Assembly: GCA_029959085.1 (NCBI GenBank)
Contig: JARWIR010000017.1
Span: 25,296,144 to 25,360,143, forward strand
Length of the DNA: 64,000 bases
Reading direction: 5' to 3'
From: Nemophila menziesii
Taxonomy: Eukaryota > Streptophyta > Magnoliopsida > Boraginales > Hydrophyllaceae
Below, one piece after another: positions 24,283 to 34,916 of the stretch (its first letter is position 1; every line of letters begins with the position of its first letter). The position numbers were made by a program, and so were the translations under genes. The notes beneath the pieces were generated by a model. It was given only the letters and a program-made list of their open reading frames with translations, was not told the DNA's origin and made no database searches.

Positions 24283-24778
24283 GTGATAAATATTCACAAC
24301 AAAAGAAGGGTGACTTTCCACAAGTGTACGGGTCATTGACAAGTAATAATTTGATAAGTGTGGGGTTATTTTCTCCAGAGGGACTATCAAAGTTACAATT
24401 TAAGTGTTACGAAAGTAAAATATTGTAAAGTTGTAAGGAAAATGACAATAAAATTAATAATATAATTTTTGGCTTTTCAATAAAAGAACTAAGTTGCAAA
24501 TAAGATAAATAATTAAATAAAAAACAAAAAAATAAAATACTAAAGGACAAGAAAGAGAATGAGAAATATGCTTAATTCTTGCTAGGTAATCTTCCTAATC
24601 AACTATTCTTTATTTGGTATAAGGGCTTATTGGGTTGTTCACGTTATCAGGGATTTAAAAGTCTCTCTAACTCTCTCCCGAGTAGCTAAGAAAGCAACAT
24701 CAACACAACTAGAGGACTCAGGTAAGGATACCATTGGAAATGTCTCGATGTAATAAATCTAACCCAGTTGACTATTAG

Positions 24779-27636
24779 TCATGGTGGCTATCAGTCCGTT
24801 TCAGGCCGGTTTGGACCGGTCCTAGCGGATTTGGGCCTTACCAGTCCGGTTCGGCATATCGATCCCTTCTTACCAGACCGATTCAGTCCGGTTCTTGGTT
24901 AAGATTATGGTGGTTACGAACCGGTAAGGAGAATCGGTTCAACCCGTTTCGGATCCGGTTCTGGACCGGGTCTTACCGGCTCCAACCGGTTTTATTTTAT
25001 ATTTTTTAAAATTGATTTCATATATAGGTAGAGAGTTTTTTTAAAGATAGTTTTTAAAACTTTTTTTTTCAAATTGAGTTATATTTAAAGTGTAATAGGC
25101 AAACATTCAAGTGGGGTAACCCCCATTTTCGAATAAAAAGACAGATATAAATACACTATTGTAGGAAAAGCCTAACTAAAATACCTAAAACACTCAAGAA
25201 TAAAACATTTCTCCCCTTGAATCTTGTTTGTAATTTGGGACCTAATAACATTGCCAACACTAGGTCACACACCAAAGTAAAACGTAACAGTTTTTTTCAA
25301 GATGGGTCCCATAATTCATTCATAAAACTTGCAACATGCAAATGAAGCTTATAATTCATTCTGATCCTGATGCATATGATTTCCCATTTAGAGATAATCT
25401 TACACAATGTACTGGACCATGGTGACCCTTATTACACCTTACAAAATACAAAATTACATCATTACCCTTATATTGTAATTACTTCAAACATAATATCAGG
25501 ACCTACCGATTTCATCTCCTGTGTGGATATCATACATATGCACCCACATATCTTCTCCTACAGCAATAAACTTTTTACCATATTTTGGCTCTAACGAAGC
25601 TGATTCCACGTTGCTAGGAAAATCATAGCTTTTCACAAGGTCATAACTGTTACACCATAACCCATAAGTGTAATTGAATTGCAAGGACCTGTGATGCAAA
25701 TATAATTTGAGAAAATTTACTGATTAGCATCCCTAAACTTGACACTAGATCCATCACAAGTTGTCATATATCACCCATCTAAACTCACTTCAGCATTGGT
25801 TACAAGAGATTTTGTCTCCAGTCTAAGAACTATTTTCCCACTTTTCACATCACATAACCTGATATAGCAAGAATAACATACTATAATAGTAACAAATAAA
25901 TATTATATTCAACCCAACACAAAAAATAAAATAATATATACCTCACCCCAGCCTGATCAAGTACATGAGCTTAGTTTTCAGAAAATAAACAAAAAGAACC
26001 CCATAATTATTTTATAAATCAGAAACTTAGCCCCAAATTCTTTTTCCAGAAAAATAAAATGGAACACCTTGGCAATTAAATGTAACTTTGCAAATATTAA
26101 ACACTTACAATTTAAAATACTTATGCAATGTAATCATAAAACCACCCAAGGACAATTTGGACAAAAAAAACATCTCTAAATAGTTTAGGGACCATTTTGT
26201 AAATTTTAAGAAATATAAACATTATTTAACAAACTTAAAGAAGATGTTTTAAAATTGTTTTGGTCCAATTGAACCCATTTTACAAACATTTGAGGCAATT
26301 TTGTAAAGATATTAATCTTATATAAATGTATTTCCATCATTTTTTGTAAATAGGGGTTGATTTGCATTTTCAGTAACTTAAAACCCGTCAATCCTTAAAA
26401 ACCCGCAACTATTTCCGTCAATTCAATCCAAATTTCAACTACTCGATCTTGACCAATCCCCTCAAATCGAAAATTAGGATTTCATAGGGATTAATCTTGC
26501 AAATTCAACTAATCAAAGGGAGTCCAAATTGTCAAATTGAAAGAAATACATTCTCCACTATCAATTACAACCTCTAAGTCACAAAATATTCTCAAATCAT
26601 CTAAATTGGGTACCATATATAACAATTTTACCCAAAATATGGACTGCCCATATATTTTTCAAAAAAATACAGGGCCTAAAAGTGCAATTTTTGAAAAACA
26701 GTTGTACAAATGTAAACAACTTCCCCCAAAACAGGACCAATTTAGCACAAAACAATCATTTTCGCATAACATAAAGGACTATAACAACAAATTTAACAAA
26801 AAATAGAGAATTGATTTCCAAAACCGAGAGTAACATATTGCAGAAAATCCGAAAACCCTCAAAAACAGATCATATAAACCAGGGTTCAAAGCCTTCTACT
26901 TACCAAAGTAGTCAATAAATAAACCATCAACCATAACTCCAATCTTCATTAACAGAACACAAATTCAACATGCCAACAAGAAAAACCAAAGTAATCATTA
27001 GAGAAAATAGACAAAAATCAAAAAACAAGTACATTTAAACCTTTATTTCAGAACTTACATTATGATTTTCGAATTGGAGATTAAAAGAAAAAACAATTCC
27101 ATAAACCCTCACAAAAACAGAAAATTAAAGCTCATCTGGATGCCAGAATTAAGTGAATAATTGAATATTAAAGAATTAGACAAACCACCATAGCCAAGAA
27201 TTAGACAAACCACCCTCCACCACCACCATAACCATGCGTAATACGATCTCAAACCACCACCAAGGCCATCAATTAATCAAGCCACCAACAATAAATCAAA
27301 ACACCACCAATTAATTTCTCCAGAGTAAAGATAAAATTTGTATTTTAGATAGGAATTGAATGGGGAGGTGGGTTTGGTGAGAGGAATTAACGCGGTGCAG
27401 AGAATGATAGGGTGGAGTAAATAGGGTCGGTGGGTTTGGGTTTGCAAGAATGAATGGGGTGAATTGAATGGGGTCGGTGGATGGGTTTTATTATTTATTG
27501 TTTTAATTTTTTTAAATCCTTATTAGTTCGGTCGTTCTGGACTGGTTCAAAAGTAGGCTTTTTTTAATCGAGAACCGGAGTTCTATTGGATCAAGCGGTT
27601 CAGAGCGGTTCGGTCCGGAACCGATAGCCAGGTTGA
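24779..27636. mobile_element. hAT-type element carrying a host gene fragment
   Basis: The 2858-bp element has inverted ends TCATGGTGGCTATCAGTCCG / TCAACCTGGCTATCGGTTCC and a perfect 8-bp duplication ACTATTAG (24771-24778 and 27637-27644). Both ends are dense in ACCGGTT / CCGGTTC subterminal motifs. No transposase is seen. The interior carries exons and introns of a STRAP-like WD40 gene on the minus strand (25356-25965) plus AT-rich DNA. A smaller relative sits at 60554-61339. Confidence 0.9.
25356..25965 (-). pseudogene. Captured STRAP-like WD40 gene fragment
   Basis: Four consecutive exon pieces read on the minus strand match plant homologues of STRAP (serine-threonine kinase receptor-associated protein, an SMN-complex-type WD40 protein). 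About 25965-25942 gives CT-frameshift-DQAGVR. 25858-25721 gives DVKSGKIVLRLETKS, then DGSSVKFRDAN. 25646-25507 gives LVKSYDFPSNVESASLEPK and GEDMWVHMYDIHTGDEIG. About 25438-25356 gives NKGHHGPVHCVRLSLNGK, then SYASGSE. GT donors are retained at the ends of the first three pieces and AG acceptors start the second and third, so genomic DNA was copied, not mRNA. It is dead: a stop at 25771-25773 within exon X (DG-stop-YM), a 1-bp frameshift in the first piece, a Trp-to-Cys change in the RLWD block and a stop after SGSE. The N-terminal half and the last repeat are missing. Confidence 0.85.
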
Positions 27637-28689
27637 ACTATTAGGCAAGACTAGACACTTATATACTACAGCATACTAGACACTTATATACTATGTCCGA
27701 AATTTCATTCCCCTCCTAGGTGTTAGCCAAAATTCTCAGATTATCCAACACGTGATCAAGGCATGAATAAGTAATAATCACTAACATATAATCAATAGAA
27801 TTAAAATATTAAATTCTTTTCAATAATAAAATATTCCAAATACAAATAACATAGAAAATAATTAATTAGGGTCCATACCTATTGCAAGTCTCAAGCATAG
27901 GAAGATTAGTTCATAAAGATAAACTAGAAATTAAAAAAAAACTAATGCTAAGATCGTGTTTAAAAAATAAAATATAATAAAATTAACCTAAAGAACTAAG
28001 AAAATCGGATATTGGATGGTGGAGCATGGTAAAGTTGGGTGTAAACCATCCTCCTCTTCTTCTCTTCCTTCACCAAAACGTTTTGCTCCTCCCTTCTGCT
28101 GAAATATATGATGTCTACTGATGGGTAATGATTTTGGAGGCTTTAATATGCTTATATACTAACCTAAAAACATTTTGGAGTCAAATGGGCTCACTTAAAT
28201 GAGTTACTAATGGCCTAATTAGGTAGTGATGTGTAGGTTCGAGTCACGGAAGCGCAAATAGCATAACTTATTCGTCTCAACTCTAAATTGACTTACGTCA
28301 CCTCTCACGTGTCACTGACTTCAAGATATTTCCAAATCAAAATAAATTAATTCTAAATATCTGAACAATTAATCTTGGTGAATGAAACAATATGATGTTA
28401 AAAGTTTTCTGGTAAACGCTCTAACTTTCCCAAAGTGACTTTTAGCTCCAATTACGCCTTGGCTTGGGGTTTATCTTGACTTTTTTACTTCTATTTATCA
28501 TTCTTGAATCTTGTGTCAACCATGTACCTAAATTCTACACTTTTAACACACAATTAAGGCACAAAAGCTCTATAAATAGCAATATATCTATAACATGATA
28601 CAAATGTACAATATGTCGAATAATAGGGAGAATCCCTCACTTAGGACCAATAAACTCCCAAACGAATGTCTCATTAATATATTAATCTT

Positions 28690-30200
28690 TCACAAAATGA
28701 TATACATCACACCCACCTGGCCCAAATATTATTACTATCTCCATAAAATCTCTAGAAAGCTCTTAATGTAGCTATTTCATTGATATGTTGCATCTTATTA
28801 ACCCCAATACCTCCCTCGTTCTTGAGTTTACACAAAATTTTAAAAGATATATTAGCGCTAGAATAGTCATCAATATTGCATTTCCAAAGGTATCTACCCA
28901 TATATATTTCTATCTTATTCACTAATTTTTTAAGTATAATCATGATTGAACACTAGAATTTAGATTTACTTTTAACCACACACTTGATTAGGAGAAATCT
29001 CCCCTCAAAAGAGAGATACTTATGCATCCAACTTTCAATTGTACCGCAAATATTTTTCACCAAGATGTCACAAGCTTCGGCATTGGGACTCTTAGTAGTC
29101 AAGGGTGTTCCAATTTATTTTACATGTAGCTTGACCATCTTAATATTAAATATGCTAAAAATTTCCTCATGCAATAGAGGATCACCGCCACTACAAGAAA
29201 GATCACTCTTTTCAGAGCTTGCTTTCATGCCAGATAATCTAGAGAATAAGTCTATACCAGCTTTAAGTATTGTAGTAGAGCCAACATCACCATTAATGAA
29301 GATGAGACAATCATTTGCAAAAATTAAGTGATTTAACGTCAACTTATAGAATCTAGGATGGTATTCTAATTTCATCATACTGATCAACTTGATCTAAGAT
29401 TGAGGAGAACACATAGATACATATTACAAAGAGATATAGAGATATACCATGTAACTCCACCATAAATGTAGATTAATAAGGATTTTGTTGAGATGCAAAT
29501 ATTTATCTAATTCATAAACTTTGGGTGAAAACCCATAGCATATAGCATATTGATAAGAAATTCCCAATTGATAGTGTCAAAATCTTTTTGAAGATCAAGA
29601 TTTAAGGTGAATCTTGAGTTGTTATCCATTATCGTATCCTTGAACAATGTTATAAGTAACAATAACATTGTCTGTAATATTCTACCCTTTACAAAAGTAG
29701 CTTGATTGAGTTAGATCAAGTTTGTTAGACATGTATTCATTCTATCCACTAGCAATTTAGAGATTCCTTTATACAGAGTATTGCAGCAAGCAATAGGCAT
29801 GAATTTTCTTAGTAAAGTGGGTATTTTAGCTTTTGGAATAAGCACAAGAGTAGTGGAACTAACTTTATTTGACATAACATTAGACTTGAAAACATCCTTC
29901 ACTGTAGCACAAATATCATTTCCTATTATACTCCAAGCATGCTTGAAAAAGGAACTAGTGAATCCATCAGGTCTAGTTGCCTTATTATCATCAATAGAAG
30001 AGATAGAATCTTGATTTCCTTCTCAGAAATATCCTCCACCATTATATCGGCATCATCTTTACTAATTTCTCTGCCCAAAATATTTTCCAAACAAGAAATA
30101 GATACATGCTCCTCATTTCTATATTTACTTCTTATTAGGTGCTCACAGAATTTCATAAAATCATTATTGATATCTTATTGAGTAGTGATAACTGAACCAT
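28690..30200 (-). pseudogene. L1 LINE ORF2 remnant
   Basis: Minus-strand blocks in ORF2 order: 30156-29926 (pre-RT region), 29902-29711 (TTLVLIPKAKIPTLLRKF, then ACCNTLYKGISKLL), 29387-29115 (LNHLIFANDCLIF, the palm box with FADD changed to FAND, then GIDLFSRLSGMKASSEKS), and 28943-28752 (MGRYLWKCN...GGIGV). Many stops and frame changes; both ends are missing. It is unrelated in sequence to the intact LINE at 47-54 kb beyond family level. Confidence 0.75.
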
Positions 30201-30233
30201 ATTTTAGAGTAATGAAAGATATCGTGTTCTAAA

Positions 30234-30540
30234 ACGTTGGGGTAGCTCAACTAGCACAGGGCCTTTCTATTTCTTCCTCGCTTTAAGGAAGGTACATGGT
30301 TCAAATCTCCTCCCTGACGGGTGTAAAGTAAGAGGTACAAGGTTTGATCTCCTCCCTGGACATGAGTAAACTAGTTCTGATTTACCTAGAAATATGCATG
30401 AGCTCCTTAAACATGGGTAACCTAGTTCTAATTTACCTGGAAATATGCATGAGAAGGGGCTTGCATATTCCCGTGGAATTAGTTGTGGTGCGCGCAAGCT
30501 GGCCTGGACCACCCACGTACCAAAAGAAAGGATATCTTTT
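30234..30540 (+). mobile_element. tRNA-derived SINE with internal duplication
   Basis: It begins GGGGTAGCTCAACTAGCAC (A-box-like), then ACATGGTTCAAATCTCC (B-box-like). The 3' part has GTGGTGCGCGCAAGCTGGCC and CCACGTACCAAAA. About 30355-30460 contains a duplicated segment (ACATGRGTAAMCTAGTTCTR plus AAATATGCATGAG, twice). A related SINE with clear ends is at 42276-42510. A target duplication was not identified here. Confidence 0.65.
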
Positions 30541-30592
30541 TTTTATAGTCTCTTGCTTTGATATAGTTATGATACAACTTTAACCACTAATC

Positions 30593-30798
30593 ACTATCTT
30601 GTATACATATAATTCTAAATTGGTGATGCGAGAAGGAGCTAAACATCTAGAATTATATATTCAGACTGACTCATCACCAATTTAGAATTATATGTATACA
30701 AGATAGTCTGAATATTCCATAAAATTTAGAAATGAGGAGCATGTATCTATTTCATTTCTAAATTGGTGATGAGGCAGTCTGAATATTCCATAAAATTT
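30593..30798. other. Patchwork of templated repeats (filler DNA)
   Basis: Three copied pieces occur within 206 bp. 30593-30628 is an exact 36-bp inverted copy of 30672-30707. 30727-30753 is an exact 27-bp inverted copy of 30095-30121 in the LINE remnant, about 610 bp away. 30705-30727 is repeated directly as 30776-30798 (23 bp). A 15-bp piece of the first arm (30614-30628) also reappears at 30757-30771. The patch ends exactly where the Gypsy polypurine side begins, and the expected LTR is missing. Confidence 0.9.
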
Positions 30799-31001
30799 CG
30801 TTTCTCCTCCCAAACTCAATTTTTTATCACCTAAACATCAAAAACACTAATACCTTTCTCAAATATGCAATATCAACTAAAAACAACTAAACTAAACATA
30901 AACTAAAAACATAAAAAGCATAAAAAGCATAAAAAATTGCGGGTTGTCTCCCGTACAGCACTTTTATTTAACGTCTTTTAAAGTTAGACGTGTTACCTCT
31001 A

Positions 31002-31331
31002 TCAAGATTTGTGAATATAGACTCCCCAACAACGAGTTAGGCTATGAAGGTCAACTAATCTGCGCTTGATCCCCTTCTTGGGTCGAATTTCTATCACCTT
31101 GGCTAAAACAACCTTAGTGACGATGAATGGTCCCATCCACGAGTCTTTGAAACTTTGTGGCCTATTTTCGCGTTTGTGAGCTTTCCATAGAACTTCATGG
31201 CCAACCCCAAACTCAATGTTTGGCTCACCATCCACAGGTTTTACATGGATCTTCTCTGTAGGGACTTTGTGATGTGAAAGGCTGTGGATGACATGAACGA
31301 TGGGATCTAACTTCCTCGGTTTCTTACCCAA
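31002..31331 (-). pseudogene. Integrase C-terminal tail of Gypsy element
   Basis: The frame starts with GKKPRKLDP, continuing the protease frame, and then reads VGHEVLWKAHKRENRPQSF and KDSWMGPFIVTKVV, the GPF-type C-terminal block after a Gypsy integrase. It ends LVDLHSLTRCWG. The HHCC and DD35E regions are not present anywhere between protease and this tail. A related tail (SWMGPFLFTRVVSAKMVKI) is at 44140-44280. Confidence 0.7.
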
Positions 31332-31382
31332 GACATAGAAGGTCTCGGATATGTTCTTAGCATGAAGGGTGATGGTCCCTCC

Positions 31383-31976
31383 TTAGAAGTTAATGGCACT
31401 TTGACTTGTGGCCATGAAAGGCCGTCCAAGTATGATTGGAACCTGCTTATCTGCATCAAACTCAAGTATAACAAAGTTAGTAGGAATGGCGATACTACCT
31501 GCTCGGACTAAGGCGTCCTCCACTATTCCCCATGTCTTGGTAACTGAGTTGTCACCAAACTGCAACTTCACTGGAGCTTTCTCTGATTTCTAAAGTCCAA
31601 GTCTCTCGAACACGGACTTAGGCATAATATTCACACCAGAACCCACATCATACATAACTTTCACCTTGAGCATACCATTTATTTGAATAGGAAGGTTAAA
31701 ACTTCCCGGATCATTGAGTTTCAATGGTAACTCTCTTTCACTTCTTCTTGTGACTCTCAAGTTCTCTCTCTTGGCTTCTACACTCGCTTCTTTCTCAGGA
31801 ATAACTTGCGTAAAAACTTGTTGTGGTGTAAGCCATTTCTTTGCGATCTCAAGCATTTGGGCGTTGATATTTTCAGGAGTGTACGCCTCTACAAATTCCT
31901 TGAGTACAGTGTCCTCCTTTGGATTTGTATCAGGAATATTTGGTGACACTGTTTGATCAACTGGTGGCGATTCCAC
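31383..31976 (-). pseudogene. Gypsy retropepsin (aspartic protease)
   Basis: 31976-31590 contains LPIQINGMLKVKVMYDVGSG and VNIMPKSVFERLGL: the active-site Asp is in YDVGSG, in place of the more usual CDLGAS of plant Gypsy proteases. One TAG follows ERLGL. Then 31580-31383 continues with KLQFGDNSVTKTWGIVED and VPIILGRPFMATSQ, the C-terminal flap. The protein would mature the Gag polyprotein in virus-like particles. It is split only by in-frame stops. Confidence 0.75.
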
Positions 31977-31979
31977 TTT

Positions 31980-33709
31980 CTATTCTTCTTTCTCTTTTTG
32001 CACAGCAGATGCAACTTCAACTCTTGGTTCCTCCTTTGAGGCTTCTTCCTCTTTCTCTTTAGCCATCTCAGCTTGAAAATCCATAACCGATCTAATCTCT
32101 TCTTGCATGTCATTTAGAAGCTGTATAAATTCGGATTTTTCTGAATCTTCCTCCACATCACTCTCAGAACAGTTAGAGTCCACGGGGCTAGACTTGGTTG
32201 ATTCTTCTTTGGTACTCAGAACTTCCATAGCACTAACGGCAGCATGTGGTACTTCCTTCTTTTCTTCAATATCAATGCAAATAGCCTTACAAGATTCGAA
32301 CCCAACATTGGAATCACCTCCTTCGATAGCCTTCAATTCTTTTTGTTCCATAATGCTTGTTAGAACTTTGTTCATCTGTTCTACTTGAGTACCTAAAATC
32401 TGAATTGAAGCTTCTTGTTCTCGTAACTTCTCGCTCTGGGAATGCATATTAGTGGTCATAAGATCCATAAACTTTGTTAATTGTTGATTATCCACAGTTC
32501 CCTCTTGAGGATACTGTGGTAAATTTTTCTGAGCTAACGAATCGGTATAGGCATCTTGAACAGGTTGTTGTGGGGGAGCAGGTCTATTTTGATATTGATT
32601 TTGATACTGACCTCTCGGTTGGAAAGAGTTAATCTGGGGATGTGGTTGATAATGACCAGGATTAGCGGCCCCATGTGGATTTGAATACTGCATATTCGGA
32701 TGATTCCTATTACCAAATTGATAACCTCCTCGGTTGGATATGAAATAAACAGATTGTGGATTTCCTTCGCACTCTTCCCAAGTATGATTCATTGCCCCAC
32801 AATGTGGACAACCTTGTGCTTCTTGCACTACATTTGCTACGGCTAAATTTCTCTGCATCTCAAGCTTAAGTTCTTCGATTTGATTCTCTAGTGAGGATAA
32901 TTGAGCTGAGTTTGCAGTTTCTGCGTCTAATCGAAGCGTACCTCGGGTTTTCGTAACAGGAGCTCGCGAATATGACCAACTCCTTTCTTGTTCAATGCAA
33001 TTTTCTAAAACCTCGGTAGTTTCAGCAGGGTCCATGGACACGAAATTTCCTTTCCCAAGATTATCCACCTTCAATCTACTCTCTTTGTTGATCCCTTCAT
33101 AGAATATAGCTATTTGTAGAGAGGAGGTATAACCATGGAGCGGACATCTAGTTAACTTATGTTGAAACCTTGTCCATGCTTCTCCTACTTCTTCTCCATC
33201 TTCTTGACAAAACTTTGCAAGCTCGCTTTGGTCTTTGAGTCTCATACTCTTCGGATAAAAACGGTTAAAGAAAGCAGCTTGAAGTTCTGTCCATGAATTA
33301 ATTGTCCCTGGTGGTTGCCTATCTAGCCACTCACCAACTCTACTAGTCAGAAAGAACGAAAACATATGACAATACAGTTGCTCGCGTGTAATGCCTGGAG
33401 TAATATAAGCATCACAAATCTGCATAAACTTCTAAATCGCTCTTACCGGATCTTGAATTGTTGTACCACTTTAGAATCCAAAACTTTGAAACTGACTGAT
33501 CATATCGGATCGGGTCTAAATTTGATGTTTTGGATCTCCGGAGGACGGTAACCTATCGGTTGAACATGAAAAGGTACTCCTAAGCCTGGGAGGTCTTGCT
33601 CCACTGTGTTCTGATTATTATTATTTCTGTTACCTCCTACCGGCGGTGGTTGTAAATGTCGTAAAGGACCAAGGGTTCTCGGATCTATGGGATCTGGTAT
33701 GTCTGCCAT
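31980..33709 (-). pseudogene. Gypsy gag with CCHC knuckle
   Basis: The probable start is the ATG at 33709 (MADIPDPIDPRTLGP). A frame change near 33500 and a TAG just before the long open stretch separate it from the main 481-codon frame (33425-31980). That frame has the retrotransposon gag fold signature (GEWLDRQPPGTINSWTEL, FFNRFYPKSMRLKDQSEL), a Gln/Pro-rich middle, the knuckle CPHCGAMNHTWEEC (CX2CX4HX4C) and a Glu/Lys-rich coiled C-terminus. Gag would package element RNA. It is the best preserved frame of this element. Confidence 0.85.
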
Positions 33710-33933
33710 AGCTCTTCTTAAGGCTCTTTCCTCGCGAAGACGTTTGTTATAACCTCTGAAGCTCCTCTCAGGCTCCGATAACGGAGGCCAAGAATTAAAC
33801 ACGGTTAAAACCTGAAAAAGACTAAAGCAAACCACAAGCGTAAATCCGGAAAAATAAAACTAAATACTGAAAAATAAAAATTAACTAAAGCTACTACTCG
33901 AAATAGATAGCCCACACGCTAACGAGACACAAG

Positions 33934-33951
33934 TCCCCGGCAGCGGCGCCA
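33934..33951 (-). other. Primer binding site of Gypsy element
   Basis: The minus strand reads TGGCGCCGCTGCCGGGGA, the tRNA-Asp-type primer site typical of plant Tat/Athila Gypsy elements, nine bases from the LTR end. Confidence 0.85.
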
Positions 33952-33960
33952 AAAACTTGG

Positions 33961-34916
33961 TGTCGCCTAGGGTGTGATAAAAATAAGATAATAATAAGCC
34001 AAAAAACAATGCACTTACACCCTAGACAAGCACGGTACTGCAAGTATTACAGGACGTATGCATGTTCTAATGATAAGTTGAATTCGTTCTCATGGACCTA
34101 GTGTGTTAAACGAATGGGTAGCAATAATGAGTAAGAAGTAATTAATTAAAAGATAGAAAATAAAGAAAGAATAATTCGATATTATTAAATTAAACTAAGG
34201 AAAAATAAAGACAATAACATAATACGAAGAAATATGAGATTAGAAGTATAGCTTAGGTTTTGCTCTCTACAATGATAAAAACCCTAAGGACTAATTACTA
34301 TGAGGCAAGGATGATTTACAAGTGATATAAGGGTGTATTTATAGATGTTTAGAAGACCTAATTCGTTTTTTTGAAGGAGAAGGTAAGTAGTGGACTCTTA
34401 GCCTAACTCAAATTCATAACCCTAAAACATGAAATCAGACCCGTTTTTATTTTGGTCCTAGCAGCTTCAATACTTATCCGTTTGACGCATATGAGTAGTC
34501 GAAATTCATCGTCTCGAAAAGATCTTTAACTTTTCTCTTGACTGTTTCTCCAGATTCCCGACCAATTTTGAGATCTAAGCTGATTTGTGGTCGTGGGTGG
34601 TGAAATTCAGGATTATGGCAGTTTTTCCTTTTCCAGGATTTTAGCTTTTCTTTTCTTATCTCCAATTACCATGCTTATCTATTTACATATCTCTTAATCT
34701 TTGACTTGGATTCTAATTAATCTCCATAATTATCTTTAAAGATTCACACTAAATAAATAATTAAACCCAGTATGCTCTAAAAATAATAATTTACTAAATC
34801 AAGACTCAAAATAGGAAAGTGTAACATTTATCAAGAAAATCGATTAGAAAGACTTCTAAATTACTAAAAATGATGTTTCATCCTAATATAAATCTGTCAC
34901 AAATGAGGAGACATCA
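33961..34916 (-). mobile_element. 5' LTR of Gypsy element
   Basis: On the plus strand it runs from TGTCGCCTAGGGTGTGATAA to CACAAATGAGGAGACATCA (TG...CA), 956 bp, directly beside the primer site. It shares TGTGATAAAAAT and terminal blocks with the LTRs at 18240, 19289 and 24283. No second LTR is present in the window. Confidence 0.8.

Larger units (their letters stand above)
24283..28639 (-). mobile_element. Tat/Athila-like LTR split by a nested hAT element
   Basis: The left part 24283-24778 starts CTAGGGTGTGATAAATATTC and includes CCACAAGTGTACGGGTCATTG, like the neighbouring LTRs. The right part 27645-28639 continues the same LTR and ends near GGGAGAATCCCTCA. Without the insertion it is about 1.49 kb, close to the 1.56-kb LTR at 19289. 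Identity between the two is low by eye. Confidence 0.5.
30799..34916 (-). mobile_element. Gypsy (Tat/Athila-like) element lacking RT and the 3' LTR
   Basis: On the minus strand: LTR 34916-33961, primer site 33951-33934, gag, CCHC knuckle, protease, then directly an integrase C-terminal tail and a polypurine tract (complement of 30801-30823: TTGAGTTTGGGAGGAGAAA). RT, RNase H and the integrase catalytic core are absent. The 3' LTR is missing and replaced by filler DNA. gag and protease carry few stops, so decay is moderate. Confidence 0.85.

Noticed and set aside
30260..30320. tRNA gene suggested by GGGGTAGCTCAACTAG and GGTTCAAATC
   Set aside because: No acceptor stem or anticodon arm can be folded, and the 3' part matches a SINE tail shared with 42276-42510.
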